A stretch of 64,000 nt of DNA from Pseudescherichia sp031987975 (GTDB taxonomy: Bacteria > Pseudomonadota > Gammaproteobacteria > Enterobacterales > Enterobacteriaceae): NCBI RefSeq assembly GCF_031987975.1, contig NZ_DALZYX010000001.1, forward strand, positions 248,001 to 312,000, read 5' to 3'. Below the pieces are notes generated by a model. The model did not search any database. It was not told the DNA's origin and worked only from the letters and a program-made list of their open reading frames with translations. Position 1 is the first letter of the stretch. Each line of letters opens with the position of its first letter. The position numbers and the translations under genes were made by a program. Positions 42,364 to 51,020 of the stretch are shown one piece after another.

Positions 42364-42933
42364 ATGCAAAAGAGTAAAACCTTGAAAGGGCTGCTAGCCG
42401 CATCGGCAGTCGCAGCACTGTTCAGCGCCGTTGGCGTGCAAGCCCAGCCGCAGACGAACGCAGCGCAGAGTGGTGCCGCAGGCCAGACCGAATCTAGCGC
42501 AAGGCTCAGCTCCGGCGACGAAAAAGCGTTGAAGGACATGGCGCAGGCCAATATCAATGAAGTCGCCGCCGCCAAGATTGCCCTGAGCAAGGCCGAAAGC
42601 AGCGACGTCAAAGCATTCGCGCAGAAAATGGTCGATGACCACGGCGCTGCCCTGACTAAAGTACAGTCGGTCGCCCAGCAAAAAGGCGTGACGCTGCCGA
42701 CTGAGCCGGATGCCCAGCATAAGGCCATGGTCGACAAGCTGGAAAAGCAGAGCGGCGATGCATTTGACAAGATGTATATGGAGAACGCTGGCACCAAAGA
42801 CCACCAGATGGTGCTATCGAAGCTGCAGAGTGACGCCAAAAACATCAAGGATGCGGATGTGAAGGCGCTGGCCGACGCGCACACGCCGGTGGTTGAGCAG
42901 CATCTGAAGACTGCCCAGGAGATGAATAAATAG
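42364..42933 (+). CDS. DUF4142 periplasmic ferritin-like protein
   Basis: 189 aa with a signal peptide ending about residue 27 (GVQAQP). The following helical bundle is a DUF4142 domain (MAQANINEVAAAKIALSKAE, KMVDDHGAALTKV, ENAGTKDHQMVLSKL). Related proteins are seen under stress conditions; no enzymatic role is known. CAGGAG precedes the ATG. Confidence 0.88.
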   Translation: MQKSKTLKGLLAASAVAALFSAVGVQAQPQTNAAQSGAAGQTESSARLSSGDEKALKDMAQANINEVAAAKIALSKAESSDVKAFAQKMVDDHGAALTKVQSVAQQKGVTLPTEPDAQHKAMVDKLEKQSGDAFDKMYMENAGTKDHQMVLSKLQSDAKNIKDADVKALADAHTPVVEQHLKTAQEMNK

Positions 42934-43012
42934 GTTCGGTGGACACATACTCCTGCTCAGCGCCATTCCTGAATCGATGGCGTGTCAGAAAAATGATAAG
43001 GAACGAGAAGAG

Positions 43013-43044
43013 TGTAAAACTGCCGCCCGCCTTGCAGGCGGCAG
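43013..43044 (-). terminator. Terminator of iutA
   Basis: On the minus strand CTGCCGCC and GGCGGCAG pair around a 9-nt loop, followed by GTTTTAC. It lies a few bases after the iutA stop. Confidence 0.75.
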
Positions 43045-43050
43045 TGATTA

Positions 43051-45240
43051 TCAGAATAAGACCGAGTAGTTAAGACCGAAGGTACGACCGCGGCCTTTGT
43101 AGGTATACAGGTTCGCAGCACCGTAGGTTGGGCTATACAAACCCGGCGCACGCTGTCCCCACGCGGTGGTATACTCTTCATCCAGCAGGTTTTCTACGCT
43201 AAAGCTTAGCTTGCCCACGGGCAGAAGATAACTACCTAATAAATCAACGGTATTATAACCCTCAATCTGTTTACCGGCTTCATCAGACAAATCAAACGTC
43301 TGCGTACTTTGCAGACGCAACGTCCAGTCGCCCGGTGCCCAGGTGACCCATGCGCTCATTTTAGACGGGCTGGCACTGTCTACCGTCAGCTTTTCCCATT
43401 TACCATCGACGCGGGTTTGCGATTTGATGACGTTAAAGTTTGCACCGGTGCTCCACTCGCTCTCTGTAAAGAAATAATCCACCTGGCCTTCAACGCCGTA
43501 GATGCGACGCTTGTCATCTTCAACATTAATAGTCATGTCGCTTTTATTAATGTTGATGGTTTTGTCGGAGAGCGAATAGTAACCGGCAATCTGGGTGCGC
43601 AGGTTATCCCCGGTATAGCGCCAGCCCAGCTCGTAGGCATCAACTTTAATACCGTCGAGCGTCGAGTCGTTAACGTTAACGCTGTTTACCAAACGATAAT
43701 GGCCGTTCTCCAGCTGATAGGTGCCGGAGCCGTAATATTTCGCCAGGTCCGGGATCTCAAAGCCCTGTGAGAAATTAAACCATAGCTGCTGGCGATCGGT
43801 CAGATGGCCCAGAATACCGGCGTTAAATAGCAGGTTGTTATAGTCGGTTTTACCGCCCGGTACCGCGTCTGCCGAAGTGGCTCTGCCTGTAGCAATTGCC
43901 TGTTGTTGGGCGTAACCAATAAAGTCATCGACTCTGTTTTCCGTATACTGATAGCGCACTCCGCCGCTCAGGGTGATAGCGGAGAAGTCGTAGCTCGTTT
44001 GCAGGAAGGGAGCGAGGTTAGTGATGCTATAGCCCGGATAGCGGCCAACGTTATAAGCGTCATCCAGTTTCATGCCACCGCTGGCAGCCGCTTTGTTGAG
44101 GTCGAAAAATTGCTGATTGGCGTCGAAAACTTCATGCTCGGCATCCATACCCCATGTCAGCGTCAAATCATCCAGCGGTTTGCTATTGAGGGTAAGCTTG
44201 CCGCCATAGAAATCGGTTTTCTGCTGTGATGCGCCAATGCTGGTTACCCGGCCACCTGAAAGCGTTGGGAAGGGATAATACGTCAGGCTCTCATCGCGAT
44301 AGTAAATTTGAGCAAGGAGATCCTGGCCCCAGAAATCGGTGTTGGAATATTGCAGGTTGATCAGGTGGCGTTCAGTGCCAGGGATCCGGTCGGAGTCGAG
44401 ATTATTTTTGTTATATGCGTTGCCGGAACCCGTCACTGCCGCGAAATTCTCGCCAAGATAGAGGCCGTGCTTACCGTCGGATTCACTTTTGTAATACTGC
44501 GTGGTGAGCTGCAACTGCTGATGATCGTCAATATTCAGTGTGCCGGTGCCCATCACGTCCAGGCGATCGGAGTATTGTAAACCGGTCTGGGTATTATCGA
44601 TGATCACCTCGTTGCCGTTGCCGTCGTACCAGCCGCCAAAGCGTTGATAGGCAACTGACAGGCGCCCTGAAGCATTGTCGTTGCCGCCGCTGACCGCCGC
44701 CGCGATGTTCTCGTCATTATCGTTATGGCTGTTGAATCCCGTTTTCATGCCGGTCTGAAACTCGACTTCCGTTTCCGGTTGGCCCTTTTTGGTGACAATA
44801 TTAATTAAGCCACCGGTACTGCCACCGCCGTAGAGGGAGGTTGCGCCGGAGATAACTTCAATGCGGGTAATATTAAACGGATCGATAGAATCCAGCTGAC
44901 GACTGTCGCTACGCGAGGAGTTTAAACGCACGCCATCGACCATTACCATCATTGAACGACCGCGCATATTCATACCGTAGTTGGTACGCCCCTGGCTGCT
45001 GACATCCATACCGGGAATCAACTGCGCCAGCACCTCTTTAAGCTCTTTTCCCCCCTGCACCTGCTGTTCAATTTCATTCTGTTCAATGACCCAGGTAGTC
45101 TGCGCCATGTCGGACATGTTGTGATTTGTCCGGCTGGCGGCGACCAGCAGTGTCTCTTCTTTATGTTCTTCAGCAGAGGCATTAGCGGCTAACATCATTA
45201 ATAAACAAGGATTTATAGCCCAATAGCAACGCGGTTTCAT
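43051..45240 (-). CDS. iutA: Ferric aerobactin outer-membrane receptor IutA
   Basis: 729-aa TonB-dependent receptor, similar to E. coli IutA along its entire length. It has a signal peptide to about residue 23, TonB-box region EETLLVAA, plug with AQTTWVIEQNEIEQQ, GGKELKEVLAQLIPGMDVS and GATSLYGGGSTGGLINIV, and a C-terminus GRGRTFGLNYSVLF ending in Phe. It imports ferric aerobactin. No iucABCD synthesis genes flank it, so the cell would use aerobactin made by others. A Fur box lies upstream at 45318-45353. Confidence 0.95.
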   Translation of the reverse strand: MKPRCYWAINPCLLMMLAANASAEEHKEETLLVAASRTNHNMSDMAQTTWVIEQNEIEQQVQGGKELKEVLAQLIPGMDVSSQGRTNYGMNMRGRSMMVMVDGVRLNSSRSDSRQLDSIDPFNITRIEVISGATSLYGGGSTGGLINIVTKKGQPETEVEFQTGMKTGFNSHNDNDENIAAAVSGGNDNASGRLSVAYQRFGGWYDGNGNEVIIDNTQTGLQYSDRLDVMGTGTLNIDDHQQLQLTTQYYKSESDGKHGLYLGENFAAVTGSGNAYNKNNLDSDRIPGTERHLINLQYSNTDFWGQDLLAQIYYRDESLTYYPFPTLSGGRVTSIGASQQKTDFYGGKLTLNSKPLDDLTLTWGMDAEHEVFDANQQFFDLNKAAASGGMKLDDAYNVGRYPGYSITNLAPFLQTSYDFSAITLSGGVRYQYTENRVDDFIGYAQQQAIATGRATSADAVPGGKTDYNNLLFNAGILGHLTDRQQLWFNFSQGFEIPDLAKYYGSGTYQLENGHYRLVNSVNVNDSTLDGIKVDAYELGWRYTGDNLRTQIAGYYSLSDKTININKSDMTINVEDDKRRIYGVEGQVDYFFTESEWSTGANFNVIKSQTRVDGKWEKLTVDSASPSKMSAWVTWAPGDWTLRLQSTQTFDLSDEAGKQIEGYNTVDLLGSYLLPVGKLSFSVENLLDEEYTTAWGQRAPGLYSPTYGAANLYTYKGRGRTFGLNYSVLF

Positions 45241-45317
45241 TATTATGATCGTCCTGATTATTTCGAGGTATGAGTAGCGTTAATGCCACATAGCGCATGA
45301 ACGCCAGCCTATCGAGT

Positions 45318-45353
45318 GATAGTAATTATCAGAATCATATGAATTATCATTAC
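45318..45353. promoter_or_regulatory. Paired Fur boxes upstream of iutA
   Basis: Read on the minus strand, GATTCTGATAATTACTATC (45336-45318) matches the Fur consensus at 15 of 19 positions. GTAATGATAATTCATATGAT (45353-45334) overlaps it as a second partial match. They lie about 80-115 bp before the iutA ATG. Confidence 0.75.
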
Positions 45354-45513
45354 AATGTAAACAGCTAGTGTAAAAAAATGTTTCTATAATGGCCTGATTT
45401 TTATGAGGTTTTGGCGTGCGGAGTATGACTGAGGGGAAAAATCGCTGATGCCAGGGTTCTCTGACAGAGAAAAGCAGCAGCGATATTTTTATTTACTGAG
45501 GCAGAGCACCTGC

Positions 45514-46842
45514 TTAGCGTTTCCCTTTCGCGAGATACTCCTGCATCTCTTTCTCAGGAACCATCCCACCGCCGGTAGCCCAGACCAGATGAGTGGCGTT
45601 AGCCATGGCTTGAGCTGAGAGCGCGCGCTGCGTCTGCCAGGCGACGTTCGTCGTGATGCGCTGTGGCCCGCTCATGCCAGCCAGCGCGGAGGGTTCAAGC
45701 CGGATACCTTCGGTCCGATCCAGCATCGCCAGCAGGTCATACATCGACTCATCGCTGAGGGTATAGCAACCATCAATAAGCTGCTCCATGGCCCGACCAA
45801 CAAATCCGGATGCCCGTCCAACGGCCAGACCGTCTGCTGCCGTCTTGTTGTCGATCCCGATCTCCTGCACGGATATAGCATCGTGCAGGCCGGTACGCAT
45901 GCCTAACAGCATACAGGGCGAGTGCGTAGGCTCAGCGAAGAAGCAATATACGCCATCTCCAAAGGCAAGCTTGAGTCCAAAAGCAACGCCGCCAGGTCCG
46001 CCCCCTACTCCACAAGGAAGGTATACGAAAAGAGGATGTTCGGCATCAACGGTAATGCCCTTATCCTGCAACTGTTTACGCAGACGCAGCCCTGCTACCG
46101 AGTAGCCCAGGAACAGCGTTCGGGAGTTCTCATCATCAATGAAAAAACAGGCTGGATCGGATCCAGCCGCTTTACGTCCCTGCTCAACCGCCACGCTGTA
46201 GTCCTGCTCATATTCCATCACCTCCACGCCGTGGGAGCGGAGCTTATCTTTCTTCCACTGGCGCGCGTCGGCAGACATATGTACGGTAACGTGGAAGCCG
46301 AGCCTGGCGCTGATAATTCCGATTGATAGTCCCAGATTCCCCGTTGAGCCTACGGCAATTTTATACTGGCTGAAGAACTGGCGGAACGCTGGTGAGAGCA
46401 GGATGCTGTAATCATCTGTCGTACTGATAAGGCCAGCTTCAAGGGCGAGCTTCTCCGCGTGGGTCAGCACTTCATAGATCCCCCCGCGCGCCTTTATTGA
46501 GCCTGAAATCGGGAGGTGGCTGTCTTTTTTAAGCCAGATATGTCCTGCTACCGGACTACGCTTCTCCAGCTCCGCCTGCATCAGCGGTACCGGAACCATA
46601 TCGGACTCGATAATGCCCGCCGTAGCGGCCGTTTCCGGGAACGCCAGGGCGAGCAGCGGTGCAAAGCGATGCAGGCGAGCCTCGGCATCTTCAGCATCTG
46701 CGAGCGTCAGCCCTACGCGCTTGAGGCCCTCCTCCGCAGGCTTAACCTGTGGATTGAACCAGATAGTTTCGCGCAGGGACTGCAGCTCGGCGACCTCAGG
46801 CGATGAAAAAATATCTTTTGTAAGTTTGCCCATATTTGTCAT
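45514..46842 (-). CDS. dsdA: D-serine ammonia-lyase (dehydratase)
   Basis: 442 aa from ATG 46842 (MTNMGKLTK...), the same length as E. coli DsdA. A longer TTG start at 46863 overlaps mppA; AGGAAG favours the internal ATG. It turns D-serine into pyruvate and ammonia. PLP Lys lies in HLPISGSIKARGG, with the phosphate-binding SGTGNLG-type loop VGSTGNLGLSIG and CGVGGGPGG. It lies 18 bp after mppA in the same direction. The usual partners dsdX and dsdC are absent here. Confidence 0.95.
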   Translation of the reverse strand: MTNMGKLTKDIFSSPEVAELQSLRETIWFNPQVKPAEEGLKRVGLTLADAEDAEARLHRFAPLLALAFPETAATAGIIESDMVPVPLMQAELEKRSPVAGHIWLKKDSHLPISGSIKARGGIYEVLTHAEKLALEAGLISTTDDYSILLSPAFRQFFSQYKIAVGSTGNLGLSIGIISARLGFHVTVHMSADARQWKKDKLRSHGVEVMEYEQDYSVAVEQGRKAAGSDPACFFIDDENSRTLFLGYSVAGLRLRKQLQDKGITVDAEHPLFVYLPCGVGGGPGGVAFGLKLAFGDGVYCFFAEPTHSPCMLLGMRTGLHDAISVQEIGIDNKTAADGLAVGRASGFVGRAMEQLIDGCYTLSDESMYDLLAMLDRTEGIRLEPSALAGMSGPQRITTNVAWQTQRALSAQAMANATHLVWATGGGMVPEKEMQEYLAKGKR

Positions 46843-46859
46843 ACCAAAAGTGCTTCCTG

Positions 46860-48476
46860 TCAATGCGCCACGATATACATCGTCCGGGTGTAGGCCACAT
46901 CTTCAGGGTTATTGATCGGATAGCCCTTCAGCCACGGCTTGATTAGCCTTCCGTTGGTATACTGGTAGATCGGCGCGATGGGTGCCTCCCGCGCCAGGAT
47001 TTTCTCTGCCGCGTTATAGTCCGCGTTACGCGCCTGGGCGGTCGGCTCCAGGGCTGCCTGCTTCATTACCTTATCGTAGGCCGGATCGTTGAAACGGGAG
47101 ATATTGCCGCTATGGGTAGAGGTAAGCAGCGACAGGAAGGTAGACGGCTCATTGTAGTCCCCTACCCACGAGGCGCGGATCACATCGAAATTGCCGGTGT
47201 TGCGGCTGTCGATATAGGTTTTCCACTCCTGGTTTTGCAGCTTCACGTCCACGCCGAGGTTTTTCCGCCACATCGACGCCACGGCAATAGCAATCTTTTG
47301 ATGGTTTTCAGAGGTGTTATACAGCAGGGTCAGCTTTAATGGACGGCCTGGCCCATAGCCCGCCGCCTGAAGCAGTGTTTTCGCCTGCACGTTCAGCTCG
47401 GCCTGACTCAGGTGCTCCGCATCTGTAGGATCAGGCGTAAAGCCTGCCGTCACGTCGGGGGTAAAGCGCCACGCAGGCTTCTCCCCCGTTCCCAGCACCT
47501 TCTCCGCCATCAGGCGGCGATCGATGGTCATGCTCAACGCCAGGCGTACGCGGGCATCCGCCGTCGGCCCTTTCTGGGTATTAAACGCATAGTAGTAGGT
47601 ACCCAGCTGCGGCGGGGTATAGACCTGGCCAGGAATATCTTTAAGCAGCTTCTGATACAGGTTTTTCGGGAAGGACTCGGTGATATCGATATCCCCCGCC
47701 AGATAGCGCTTGGTGGCCGCCGACTCCTGGTTGATGGGAATAAAGGTGACGGACTTAATCACCGTTTTGCCGTTATCCCAGTAGTGGCTGTTAGGCTCCA
47801 GCACCAGCTTCTCGTTGACCACGCGATCCTTAAGCACATAGGCTCCATTGCCCACCAGCTTGCCCGGCTGCGTCCACGCTTTTCCGCTCTCAACGTTGGC
47901 CTTTTGCACCGGGTAGAAGGCAAAGCTGGCGGCCAGGTTAGCAAACCAGGGCAGCGGGTTATCAAGCTGCACGCGCAGAGTATGCGGATCCACCGCCGTC
48001 ACCGCCAGCGTGTCCGGCGTGGCTTTGCCATCGATGATGCTTTGGGCGTTGCCGATGCCAGCCAGCGCAGCAAACCAGGCAAAAGGCGAGGTGGTTTTGG
48101 GATCTACCAGCCGCTGCCAGCTGTAGACAAAGTCCTGAGCGGTGACCGGGGAACCGTCCGACCAGCGGGCGTCGTTACGCAGGGTAAAGGTCCAGCTGCG
48201 GTTATCGCTGGTACTCCATTTCGTTGCCACGCCGGGAATAATTTCCCCCTTCTCATTCTGGTTCACCAGCCCCTCGTAGAGGTCGCGGATCACCTGGATC
48301 TCTGGCAGCCCGACTGCTTTAGCGGGGTCAAGAGTGGCTGGCTCATCTTTGATATGGCGCACCAGGGTCTGCTGCGCCGCCAGTTTAGTTCCTGCGGGCA
48401 CGTCCGCGGCAAAGGTGGGAGAAGAGAGACCGCAAAACCACAGCGCAGCGCAGAGGAGGGAGACGGGATGTTTCAT
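46860..48476 (-). CDS. mppA: Murein tripeptide-binding protein MppA
   Basis: 538-aa periplasmic peptide-binding protein of the OppA family. It has a signal peptide to about residue 23 (TFAAD), the LVRHIKDEPATLDPAKAVGLP start and the family motif RSWTFTLRNDARWSDGSPV. It presents L-Ala-gamma-D-Glu-meso-DAP to the Opp permease in murein recycling. mpaA, whose product cleaves that tripeptide, is divergent next door. dsdA follows in the same direction. Confidence 0.95.
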   Translation of the reverse strand: MKHPVSLLCAALWFCGLSSPTFAADVPAGTKLAAQQTLVRHIKDEPATLDPAKAVGLPEIQVIRDLYEGLVNQNEKGEIIPGVATKWSTSDNRSWTFTLRNDARWSDGSPVTAQDFVYSWQRLVDPKTTSPFAWFAALAGIGNAQSIIDGKATPDTLAVTAVDPHTLRVQLDNPLPWFANLAASFAFYPVQKANVESGKAWTQPGKLVGNGAYVLKDRVVNEKLVLEPNSHYWDNGKTVIKSVTFIPINQESAATKRYLAGDIDITESFPKNLYQKLLKDIPGQVYTPPQLGTYYYAFNTQKGPTADARVRLALSMTIDRRLMAEKVLGTGEKPAWRFTPDVTAGFTPDPTDAEHLSQAELNVQAKTLLQAAGYGPGRPLKLTLLYNTSENHQKIAIAVASMWRKNLGVDVKLQNQEWKTYIDSRNTGNFDVIRASWVGDYNEPSTFLSLLTSTHSGNISRFNDPAYDKVMKQAALEPTAQARNADYNAAEKILAREAPIAPIYQYTNGRLIKPWLKGYPINNPEDVAYTRTMYIVAH

Positions 48477-48664
48477 AAGATGACCCTATAGCTAAATGCC
48501 CGGCGAAAAGATGGGATAATTATTTGTTTTCACATGAGGAAATGCAAACGGCTTAGCAAGATTAGGCGATATTTACTGCCCCGCTCTCATCCTGAATGAA
48601 ACAATTTGAAAAGCGCTGCGCTTTGCCTAACACTTTATCTATCCCTCTGTTTGAAAGGATTGCT

Positions 48665-49378
48665 ATGGCCGCCTTACGCTCGCGCTCTGAACGAGGTGCT
48701 TTTGCCACCGGAATGGAACACTATGGACGCTCGCGACTCGGCGCACCCCTTGTCTGGTTCCCCGCGCCCGTTCCCTCCCGGGAGAGTGGGCTGATCCTCG
48801 CTGGCACCCACGGGGACGAGAGCGCGGCTGTGGTGACATTATCCTGTGCGCTGCGCACCCTTGAGCCAGCCTTGCGTCATCATCATGTAGTGCTGGCGGT
48901 TAATCCTGACGGCTGTCAGCTTGGCCTGCGCGCCAACGCACACGGGGTCGATCTCAATCGCAACTTTCCCGCTGCCAACTGGCGGGTCGGTGAGACGGTC
49001 TACCGCTGGAACAGCGCCGCGAGCGCCCGTGACGTGGTGCTGCAGGCGGGCGATACGCCGGGTTCTGAACCTGAAACCCAAAGCCTCTGCCAGCTTATTC
49101 ACCGCCTGCATCCAGCCTGGGTGGTCTCGTTTCACGATCCGCTGGCCTGTATTGAAGATCCGGCGCAAAGCCCGCTGGGCCACTGGCTCGCAGAGGCGTT
49201 TGCCCTGCCGTTGGTGCGCAGCGTCGGCTACGAAACTCCTGGCTCGTTTGGCAGCTGGTGCGCCGATATTGGCCTGCACTGCATCACCGCCGAGCTGCCG
49301 CCAATATCAAACGATGAAGCCAGCGAGCGCTATCTGCAGGCGATGACTCGCCTGCTGCGCTGGACGAATCAAAGATGA
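48665..49378 (+). CDS. mpaA: Murein tripeptide amidase MpaA
   Basis: 237 aa from ATG 48665 (MAALRSRSERGAFATG), preceded by AAAGGA; a longer frame from 48596 lacks a site. It is a zinc carboxypeptidase of the M14 type that removes DAP from L-Ala-gamma-D-Glu-DAP. Zn ligands are in GTHGDE (His and Glu) and SFHDPLACI (His); the Glu in ITAELPP is catalytic. It overlaps the convergent ycjG by 10 nt. Confidence 0.95.
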   Translation: MAALRSRSERGAFATGMEHYGRSRLGAPLVWFPAPVPSRESGLILAGTHGDESAAVVTLSCALRTLEPALRHHHVVLAVNPDGCQLGLRANAHGVDLNRNFPAANWRVGETVYRWNSAASARDVVLQAGDTPGSEPETQSLCQLIHRLHPAWVVSFHDPLACIEDPAQSPLGHWLAEAFALPLVRSVGYETPGSFGSWCADIGLHCITAELPPISNDEASERYLQAMTRLLRWTNQR

Positions 49379-50334
49379 AGCTGGCCGGTGCTGAAGCGCA
49401 GCGCCGGTTCAACGTCTACCGCCAGCCAGGTGGGACCGTCGAGATCGGCAAAGCGGGCCTGTGACGCCAGCGGCAGCGCAGCCGCGATCGCCCGGGAGGT
49501 GCAGAGCATACAGCCCAGCATCAGTTCAAATCCCTGCGCCCGAGCCTCGCTGGCCAGCGCCAGTGCTTCGGTCAGCCCGCCGGTTTTATCCAGCTTGATG
49601 TTGATCATCTCATAGCGCCCGGCAAGGGTTTTCAGGCAGCTGCGGGCGTGACAGCTCTCATCGGCACAGATGGGCAGCGGATGGATAAAGTTCTCCAGCG
49701 CGGCGTCATTGTTAGCAGGAAGCGGCTGCTCCAGCATCGCTACGCCAAGGTCCGCCAGCAGCTGGCAGCGCGCCGCCAGCCCCTCGCTGTGCCAGGATTC
49801 GTTGGCATCAACAATCAGCGTGGCCTCCGGCACGGCGGTGCGAACTGCCACCAGCCGCTCGCTGATGAGACGGTCGTCGAGCTTGATCTTTAGCAGCCGT
49901 GCTCCTTTCTCCCACAGCGCGGCGGCGCTGGCGGCCATCTGCTCTGGCGTACCAATTACCACCGTCTGCGCCGTGATCAGCTCCTCCGGCAGTACAATTC
50001 CTAAATGGTCCTCAAGGCTAACGCCCAGCCGACGGGTTTCCAGATCCCACAGGGCGCTGTCAACGGCGTTGCGCGCTGCGCCTGGCGGCAGCAAAGACTG
50101 TAGCTGCTGGCGGCTGAGACCGTTTTCCAGCTGCGGTACGATGGTCATGATCTGGGCAATCACCGACGCATCGCTCTCGCCATAGCGTGGATAAGGCGTG
50201 CACTCGCCCGTTGCCTTAATTCCCTCCTCCTCCAGCTCTACTACGACTACTCTGGCCTCGCTGCGGCTGCCCCGGGAGATGACAAACGGTGAATGCAGCG
50301 GCCAGCTCTCTTCATAGACCTTAACTGTTCTCAT
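49369..50334 (-). CDS. ycjG: L-Ala-D/L-Glu epimerase
   Basis: 321 aa, the same length as E. coli YcjG, of the enolase superfamily. It converts L-Ala-D-Glu from recycled murein to L-Ala-L-Glu. Metal ligands are Asp in LIVDANESW, Glu in MLEQPLP and Asp in CADESCH; catalytic lysines are in LLKIKLDD and NIKLDKTGG. Together with mppA and mpaA it completes a muropeptide recycling neighbourhood. Confidence 0.96.
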   Translation of the reverse strand: MRTVKVYEESWPLHSPFVISRGSRSEARVVVVELEEEGIKATGECTPYPRYGESDASVIAQIMTIVPQLENGLSRQQLQSLLPPGAARNAVDSALWDLETRRLGVSLEDHLGIVLPEELITAQTVVIGTPEQMAASAAALWEKGARLLKIKLDDRLISERLVAVRTAVPEATLIVDANESWHSEGLAARCQLLADLGVAMLEQPLPANNDAALENFIHPLPICADESCHARSCLKTLAGRYEMINIKLDKTGGLTEALALASEARAQGFELMLGCMLCTSRAIAAALPLASQARFADLDGPTWLAVDVEPALRFSTGQLHL

Positions 50335-50462
50335 TCCTTGCTCCTTTAACGGAATGTTAAAAGTATAGTGGCGAAAAGCGGGACAAAAATAGGTTTGCCG
50401 TGATTATGGCCGATCACGTACACTAGCGGCGACGTTAACTATATGTAAACAGGAAGATATTC

Positions 50463-50975
50463 ATGTCACAAACCGTTCATTTCCAGGGTAATCCGGTCTC
50501 TGTTGCGGGCACCATTCCGGCAGTTGGCAGCAAAGCACACCCTTTCACTCTGGTAGCGAAGGATCTGACCGACGTTACGCTGGCGCAGTTTGCTGGTAAG
50601 CGCAAAGTTCTCAACGTGTTCCCAAGCATCGACACCGGTGTTTGCGCCGCCTCCGTGCGCAAATTCAACCAGCTCGCCACCGAAATGAAAGACACCGTGG
50701 TGCTGTGCATCTCTGCCGATCTGCCGTTCGCCCAGTCCCGCTTCTGCGGCGCGGAAGGCCTGAGCAATGTGATCACCCTGTCCACCCTGCGTAACGCCGA
50801 CTTCCTCGAAAACTACGGTGTGGGCATTGCCGAAGGCGCGCTGAAAGGCCTGGCTGCCCGTGCGGTAGTGGTTATCGACGAAAACGACACCGTCGTATTC
50901 AGCCAGCTGGTGAACGAGATCACCAATGAGCCGGATTACGAGGCTGCTCTGGAAGCCCTGGCGCAGAAAGCGTAA
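50463..50975 (+). CDS. tpx: Thiol peroxidase Tpx
   Basis: 170-aa atypical 2-Cys peroxiredoxin (E. coli 168). Peroxidatic Cys61 is in FPSIDTGVC and resolving Cys95 in AQSRFC. It reduces lipid and other alkyl hydroperoxides with thioredoxin. It is a single gene with a terminator shared with tyrR. Confidence 0.97.
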   Translation: MSQTVHFQGNPVSVAGTIPAVGSKAHPFTLVAKDLTDVTLAQFAGKRKVLNVFPSIDTGVCAASVRKFNQLATEMKDTVVLCISADLPFAQSRFCGAEGLSNVITLSTLRNADFLENYGVGIAEGALKGLAARAVVVIDENDTVVFSQLVNEITNEPDYEAALEALAQKA

Positions 50976-50982
50976 TCGTATT

Positions 50983-51020
50983 AAAAAAAGAGCCTTCAGT
51001 GATGAAGGCTCTCTTGTTTT
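50983..51020. terminator. Bidirectional terminator between tpx and tyrR
   Basis: GAGCCTTCA and TGAAGGCTC pair around GTGA. A run of seven A precedes and CTTGTTTT follows, so it can serve both convergent genes. Confidence 0.88.

Noticed and set aside
47412..48491. 359-codon open frame on the plus strand
   Set aside because: Antisense to mppA, a well recognised gene.
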